Shown: in pieces, positions 58,216 to 64,000 of the stretch
Layout: every line of letters starts with the position of its first letter
Numbering within the stretch: position 1 is the first letter of the stretch
DNA from: Cryptomeria japonica
Lineage: Eukaryota > Streptophyta > Pinopsida > Cupressales > Cupressaceae
Direction: 5' to 3'
Length of the DNA stretch: 64,000 nucleotides
NCBI RefSeq assembly: GCF_030272615.1
Contig: NC_081414.1
Location: 763,411,648-763,475,647 of the forward strand
Program-made: the position numbers and the translations under genes
Notes under the pieces: generated by a model
Told to the model about the DNA's origin: nothing
Database searches by the model: none
The model's input: the letters and a program-made list of their open reading frames with translations, nothing else

Positions 58216-59085
58216 TAAATCAAATTCAAAAGATCACTAGGATTAGTCCAAATTTTTAAATTCTTGAAATATAGAACTAAGGAAGCTAGCTTGTACACAA
58301 ATTTGTTACCCTCCCTCCTCATGTGAATGATGTCTATGTAACCAAAGATACAAATGATATATTTTCAATTATCGACCAACCCTTTGAAGTTTCAATTCAG
58401 AAAGGCTTCATTTTTTAGGAGAAGGATTGTGTTTCTCAAGTCACCTTCAATAATAATACAGTTGTACTTTATTGCATTAATGATAATAAGACCATAATAT
58501 GCAGAAACCAGCTTAGTAAAGCTCAATGATTTTACTCCCAAGTTTTCCGTCTAAGCCAACACAACATTGCCTCTATGGTCCATGATGACCCCAGCCCCAC
58601 TTGCCTGACTTGGGTTCCCTTTGGACAAGCCATCAAATTTTAGCTTTAGCCAACCATAATGAGTGGGGGAGGGGGGTAAATATAATGGGAGGGGATATAA
58701 ATCTAGCCAAAGAGTTGGTTATGCCCTATAACTTCACAATTGGCTAATCTAGATTGGAGGGGGGAGTGGATTGTGTTCTTTTTGCAAGGTTTCTCATGTT
58801 CTCTTTGACATTATAAATAATGGTAGTAACAAGCACCTCCAAGAAGAACCTCCTATCCTTGAAGATTGTGTTGTTTCTTTCTTTCCACAAGTGTCACCTA
58901 GAATGGAGGAACTCCTACCACCATAGATCTTGAATAAGGGGATGACTTAAATGGGGGTGCCAACTGGAAACACATTCCTTCAACTCCCTAGGCCAAATCT
59001 AGTTTATAAAAAATAGTTTGGAGATGTTTTTTAAATGGTCTACAAGAAATCACACTGAAACATGATGTGATTGATGATATCTTCT
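58216..59085 (-). pseudogene. LINE ORF2 C-terminal remnant (RT tail and RNase H), copy A2
   Basis: The minus strand reads HYGWLKLKFDGLSKGNPSQA (about 58660), GAGVIMDHRGNVVLA, SLSFTKLVSAYYGLIIINAI, CIIIEGDLRNTI (about 58455) and IIHMRREGNKFVYKLAS (about 58330). This is a fuller RNase H domain than in A1. The first Asp (FDG) and the GD of the third strand are visible. The upstream RT tail is broken. It stops at the telomere-like block at about 59090. Confidence 0.75.
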
Positions 59086-59094
59086 TATTTCTCT

Positions 59095-59824
59095 CACTAT
59101 TACAGTTATAGTAAATTAGATTTAGGGTTTGCTTATGGATAGGTTTAGATTATAGTAAAGGATTATTTAGAATTTAGGTTAAGATTGGAGTTTAACTAGG
59201 GTTAGGATTCAATTAGGCTAGGTTTAGGATTTACTTAGGGTTAGAGTTCAACTACCATTAGTGTTAGAGATATGATATAGTTAGGAGAGGGGTTTGATTA
59301 GGGTTAGGTTTAGGTCTATGGTAAGGTTATGTTTAGGGTTCAATTAGGCTTAGATTAGGGTTAAGTTCCTAGATTAGGCTCAAGCTTAGGTACATGTATG
59401 GTTTCTATTTGAGCACAATCCTTAGGGATAGGTTTTAATTAAAATTAGTGTTAGGGTTAGAGCTATGATTCAATTAGGATAGTATTAGTATTACAATTCA
59501 GTTACAGTTAATTTAAGCTTAGAGTTAGCAGTAGGATTCAAATAGGTTTAGTCTTTAAGGAAAGAGAATTGTGTTAGATTTAGGATTCTAAAATAAATCT
59601 TATGTTTAAGGTTATGGTTAATGTTTAATTAGGGTTAATGTTGGTAGTTAATTAGAGTTAAGATTAAGTTATAGGTTATATTAACATAAAAGTTGAATTA
59701 GGGTTAAGGTTCAATTAGGTTTAGATTAGGGGTAATCTCAAGACCAAGTTGGGCTTAGGATTGAGCTTAAGCTAAGGGTAGGGTTTAGCTTCAAGATGGG
59801 GTTTGATTAGTGTTATCTAGTGAA
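59095..59824 (+). repeat. Interstitial telomere-like satellite, block 4
   Basis: Degenerate TTAGGGTT with AATTAGGGTT phrases, G-rich strand on plus. Homologous to 19260-20029. Confidence 0.8.
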
Positions 59825-60330
59825 TATTAGGGTTAGGTTTTCATTAGGGTTAGATTGTTGTTAGCATTGATGTTAGGTTAAAGTTGAAGTTAGGATACAA
59901 TTACAATTACTATTGTAGGTAAAATCTTGGTGTTAGGATTGAATTGGGATTTGAGATAGTATTACAATTCAATCAAGATTCATTTAGGGTTAAGATTAAT
60001 GTTAAGATTCAAATAGGGTAAGGGTTAATGTTAATGTTGAATGTTAACCTAAATAAATATTATATCAATTTAATGTAGAGAAAATAATGATTGTTTAAAA
60101 ATATACATTAAATATATTTTGTTTAATAATTAAAAAAATTAGGCAAGAGAATTCAAAATAAACGATTACCTCTCATGTAGGACTCTAAGAGGGGTTATGC
60201 CAAAATAACTTATTGCCTAAATTATCATGAGACCTAAGATGTGGACATCCAATACATTTTATTTTAAGTTAATACATTATAATAGAAACCAAAATGTAGA
60301 CAAAACTATCATATAGGTAAGACTATAATA
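59825..60330 (+). repeat. Dispersed repeat R, copy 4
   Basis: Close to 20030-20560: GTTAGGATTGAATTGGGATT, AGATAGTATTACAATTCAAT, AATATACATTAAATATATTT and TCATGAGACCTAA. Confidence 0.8.
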
Positions 60331-60689
60331 AAATCATATGCCCAAATAAAATTTACTTTTAAATATAACTTTTTAATAATTAAACTTTAATCTTAATAGA
60401 AAACTAACAGTAACTATTACCATAAACATAACCCTAATAATAACTATAATGTTACAAGTAACCTTAACACAAATGTTAACTTTAATCTAAATCATAGCAT
60501 TCATCTTACTATATGATATTTTATGATTTGTTGATTTTTAGATCTAAGTAACACATTTCATTCAACCATAAATAATAATAAAATAACAAAAAAGAAAAAA
60601 AACTTATAATGGTATCCTCTCTGATCTGTCAGAAATACATAAAGAAGGGGTCAAATTTTTAAATCTATCCCGGGAGGTGACGGAAAAGT
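60331..60689. other. AT-rich spacer
   Basis: Homologous to 20561-20939, with short C-rich telomere-like bits (CATAACCCTAATAATAAC). No gene is visible. Confidence 0.6.
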
Positions 60690-61510
60690 TAAACGCATTG
60701 ACTACAATTTCTTAAAAAAATTCCCACTAGTCTCAAATGTAGACAATACCTTTTTGGTCTCCCAAGTAACAATTAATGAAGTAAAATTGCCACCTTCAGA
60801 TGAACACGTTAACGCACCAGGACCCAACATGTTGGGACTTTATGGCAAAAGATATTTTGGATGTGGTGGAGTCGTGAAGGAAAGGGCTGATTCTAATATA
60901 ATTTAACAACACCAACATCACAATGATCCCGAAAAAAATAAATTACAATATTTATGCTGACTTGTGTCAAATCTCTACTCTGCAACACAATATATAAGAT
61001 TATCATAGACGTGATGGCGAACAGATTAAAAAGGCTCATACCAAAATTAATATCACAAGAACAAAGTGGTTTTGTTCCAGATAGGAATATATCCGATGAA
61101 ATCATTATTGCCCACTAAGTCCTAGACTCGGTTAGGAAATACAATCTGAAGGGCATGATTCTGAAATTGGCTGTGACTAAGGCGTGTGATCATGTACAGT
61201 GGTGTTTCCTGATGCTAATCCTCAAAGGTACGGTTTTTGTGGGGAATGGATAGAGTGGGTGTTTCGTTGCATCTCATCCTCGTGCTACTCTATTGATAAA
61301 TGGCATTCCATGTGGGTTCTTTAATGGGGCCCAAGGTTTGCGTCAAGGAAATCATTTGTTGTCCTTTCTCCTTGTCCTAATGGATGAGTCGGAGGATCTT
61401 GGATTTGACACACTCTATCGTTTTGAATGGCACACTATATCCTGGATAAGACACATACTTGCACTCCCTCACTACTTATTCATCGACAACACTATCCGAT
61501 TTGGTTTGTG
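60690..61510 (+). pseudogene. LINE ORF2 remnant: reverse transcriptase core
   Basis: Plus-strand frames: DEHVNAPGPN (about 60800), NTNITMIPKKI (about 60906), MANRLKRLIPKLISQEQSGF (about 61014), VPDRNISDEIIIAH (about 61075), LKLAVTKACDHVQW (about 61160; the first catalytic Asp of motif A reads Ala), GFFNGAQGLRQGNHLLSFLL (about 61315; motif B) and LFIDNTIRFG (about 61477; second catalytic Asp reads Asn). Stops and frameshifts are frequent. It ends abruptly where inverted segment A3 begins. Its opening matches 20940-21050. Confidence 0.8.
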
Positions 61511-63260
61511 CAGCAATATACGAGGACATACAGTATAATGATGAGTTATAATTCAAAATTTGCATTTTTTATCCTATCCTCCCTTTTGGCAAGTCATTTT
61601 ATACTAGATTTCCGGACATCCTTTTCAAGTAGCAGTGTCATTTCTCCTCCAAGTGTTGTGAGAACCAACCTGCTAGTTTTTGTTTCACCCACCTAATTTT
61701 TGTTAAGAAGCTCCTAGTGGTGCAAATGAAGGGGGGGACTTAATCCAAGTTGAACTTTATAAGTATGAGGAATTTAAGAGAAAAACAAAGCTATGGCAAA
61801 AAAATTATCTAGGGGAATTTAGACAATTATGTGTAGGGCATGCTAGGTTTCGATCAGGTTCTCTCAAGAAACTTTGTGGAGGCATAACATAAGGTAGAGG
61901 TGTATATTAGTAATGTCACCTTCAAAGTTCCATTGGATTTGATTGCAGCCATTAATAGACTCCCGCAAGATGGAATTACTTTTCCTAAGAAGTCGAAGGG
62001 CTGATATAAAGGAGAATTCAAATGATTCTTCAAGGAGGGTGAAGGAGTGTTGAAGCTGCAAAGCGGTTACAATAGAGAAGAGCTCCCTCGAAAATGGAAA
62101 TATTTGATCCTTATTTTGATGAAATTATTGACCCTTGATGATTTTTATAAAATGTTTGACACTCAAATCTTTTTTAGGCTAAACCACCTAAGGTATGGAA
62201 TACACACAAACTTTTCTTTCTAGGTTTGTTCGTCTTTATCCCAATTTGTTGCTAGACCTAAGTCAAAGATTTGCCTACCCCTTCATCATGGTTTAATCCT
62301 TAGGCTGTACAATTTTCATCTCACTCTAACCCCTTCAAGTGGGTCCCTTTCTAATCCCTCTAATACCCTACCAGACCCTAATCTAGTAATTAAGATCTCT
62401 AGGTCCCCTATGGCTAAAATATCTTGGCTATTGGTTCTACCTCTAAGGGAAAACTCATCCCCAATTGTTTATACCCTAACATAGAGGTAAAGAAAAAGAC
62501 CTCTCCTACCCCACCCCCCAAAATAGTGGAGGTTTTGGAATCAAGTGAACACGAGGAGGTGGACGACTATGAATCTTCTTTGGATTCGTAATTTGAGTGG
62601 TCTACCACCATTCCTGAGGAGGTGCCCCCCTTTCCCTCCCATGAAGAGCCCTCTAAGGAGGTGGATTCTCAGACTATGATTTTAAAACTAGAGAAGAATG
62701 TGGAAAGATAGGAAATTGTTATCAAATGTCTTCTCTCACATATTGATGTGGCAATTAGAAAAATTAATAGACTAGAGGTAGTCACCAAGGTAGAGGTGAG
62801 AGCGGATAAATAGGTTAAGGATTTTAGAGATGAACAAGTTTGGGAAGTGGCAAGTGCTATGGCCAAGAAGCTGGATGATTGGGAAAAGGTGGAGGGTAGA
62901 TTGAATGAGCTCCATGAGAAGGTGATGCAAAAAAACGAGAACAAAATTATTCTAGAACTAAAAGAGAACCAGGAGCTCCTAATGGGAAAGATTAGGGAAA
63001 TGGAAAAATGAATTCAGGATATGGTGGTAAAAAAATTAGCCTCTCTTAAAGCTATACAAGATGAAATCAATAGGAGGAGAGCCAAGAATAAGCGACATGT
63101 TCTATCTCCTTCTACATTGGAACCCTCGACTTTCATTGTAAAGGAAACTCTAGATTTATATACCCTCAATTATGTTGAAGATTCAAACAAAAATAATTTA
63201 ATTTTTGAAAAGCTTGTTACTTTATGTAAGGATTTGCGGGAAGCTAATGCCTCAACCTAG
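61511..63260 (+). pseudogene. Unrecognised ORF downstream of LINE RT, copy A3
   Basis: Plus-strand copy of the family at 16762-18560 and 56487-58215. Landmarks: YNDELQFKICIFYPILPFGK (about 61536), LPQDGITFPKKSKG (about 61958), FFKEGEGVLKLQSGYNREEL (about 62027), LPLHHGLILRLYNFHLTLTP (about 62275), VEVLESSEHEEVDDYESS (about 62526), long charged coiled-coil-like stretches (62680-63000), SLKAIQDEINRRRAKNKRHV (63036) and LREANAST* ending at 63260. Three copies agree on the C-terminal text, so the reading is probably right. Here the upstream neighbour is the RT core, not RNase H. Confidence 0.6.
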
Positions 63261-63848
63261 TAGGCCATCCCTTTATGCCTTTGGTGGTTGGTTAGTTTTA
63301 TTGGTTTTGTTGTGTTAGTGGTTTTTGTTGTTGGCTCTATCTCTAGTTTAGTCTGTGAGTGGTTTTTTGTTGATATATGTTTGCTAGGTCTATTTTATGC
63401 TAGGTGCCCCCTCCCCATGCACCCTAGGTGGTACTTTTATGCAGTTATGTAACACTTTGTAATGGTGCAAGACTATAATTATTTTTTAAATTAGAACTCT
63501 AACCATAACTATTATATCTTGGACATAAAAAAGTTTAATATTTAAGAGTGTTAGAGACGTTTTAAAAATCATACTTATCTTTGATGACCCAATATTTGAA
63601 TTTTTCTAGAGATATGTTTTAAGTGTGCTATATGAAATCAAATAAAATACGATAAAAGATGGATTAATATGCAATGAAGGAGTCAATAGATATTAATATT
63701 GCATAATACAAATGATAGACTGAAGCAAATTATTTTTGATAAGCATTGAAATCAAATCATTGATAGTATTATAAATAGATTACCATCTATTCTATTTTAT
63801 CAAGATTTTATTTCATATATTTGATATAAATTAATTGTAAATGATATT
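63261..63848 (+). repeat. Shared 3' flank of the unrecognised ORF
   Basis: After the stop, all copies share TAGGCCATCCCTTTATGCCT-like text, a T/G-rich part, then TAGGGTGCATGAGGAGGGTG (in inverse sense) and an AT-rich edge. No gene. Conservation across three copies suggests this is the 3' untranslated end of a mobile unit. Confidence 0.6.
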
Positions 63849-64000
63849 TGTAGACACCTGAAATTGTCCTGTCTAATTAAATAAATATTTTTTATTTATT
63901 TTATTCTAAGGCTTCTATTGATTAAATAGATCTTTATTATTTAATTAATCCATTTATCCTCTTCTAAGCCTTTTGTCATTTGAATAAATACTTTTATTTA
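63849..64000 (+). repeat. LTR start of a gypsy B-type element, cut by window edge
   Basis: Begins TGTAGACACCTGAAATTGTC and matches the reverse complement of 55873 and below: CTAAGGCTTCTATT, TCCTCTTCTAAGCC, TTTGAATAAATACTTTTATT. The orientation is opposite to gypsy B. Confidence 0.8.

Larger units (their letters stand above)
55874..60720. repeat. Segment A2, homologous to 16190-20980
   Basis: Same order of parts as A1: AT-rich edge (AATATCATTTACAATTAATT), unknown ORF (minus), RNase H remains (minus), telomere-like block, repeat R and the start of a plus-strand LINE remnant. Its left edge is the end of the gypsy B LTR. Confidence 0.85.
61511..63848. repeat. Segment A3, inverted copy of 55874-58212
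   Basis: The reverse complement of 55874-58212 matches along its length, from GCAATATAC(G/A)AGGACATA through the unknown ORF to the AT-rich edge AATTAATTGTAAATGATATT. The inverted arms are separated by about 3.3 kb, and each outer edge abuts an LTR start TGTAGACA. Confidence 0.88.

Overview
The window looks like intergenic DNA from a large-genome land plant. It is packed with old, nested LTR retrotransposons, plant-type LINE fragments and long interstitial telomere-like satellites, and shows no convincing host gene. A gymnosperm is my best guess, from the very long LTRs and leaders, deep TE decay and megabase-style telomere-like arrays, but the species cannot be fixed from sequence alone. No rRNA, tRNA or CRISPR was recognised.

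Layout. 1-6126: 5' part of a minus-strand Ty3/Gypsy element (gypsy A) with an uninterrupted 490-codon Gag cut by the window edge, a 2.7-kb leader, a primer-binding site and a 1.95-kb LTR. 6127-16030: a microsatellite, then degenerate TTAGGG-like satellite with a 1.55-1.58-kb higher-order unit. 16190-22350: segment A1, with LINE 3' remains fused to an unrecognised ORF (minus), a telomere-like block and LINE RT remains (plus). 22360-25280: nothing recognised. 25288-29198: a composite block bounded by ~70-bp inverted repeats, holding (CT)n and a 2.8-kb satellite of a 20-bp palindromic monomer. 29200-39060: a minus-strand LINE (ORF1, endonuclease, start of RT) split by a complete Ty1/Copia element (copia 2, 31794-38890, TSD CTTTT). 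39889-55873: a decayed minus-strand gypsy (gypsy B) split by a second complete Copia element (copia 1, 40688-49160, TSD TATAG). 55874-63848: segment A2, homologous to A1, followed by A3, an inverted copy of part of A2. 63849-64000: an LTR of the gypsy B type, mirroring the LTR that bounds A2.

How the parts relate. Two nesting events are datable in relative order: gypsy B before copia 1, and the LINE before copia 2. Both Copia elements carry diverged LTRs and many in-frame stops, so they are old. Most lesions look like C-to-T or G-to-A transitions (Trp to stop, Gln to stop, zinc-binding Cys to Tyr), as expected for long-methylated transposons. Only the gypsy A Gag has kept its reading frame. 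The unusual material is the telomere-like and palindromic satellites and a three-copy unrecognised ORF joined to LINE remains.
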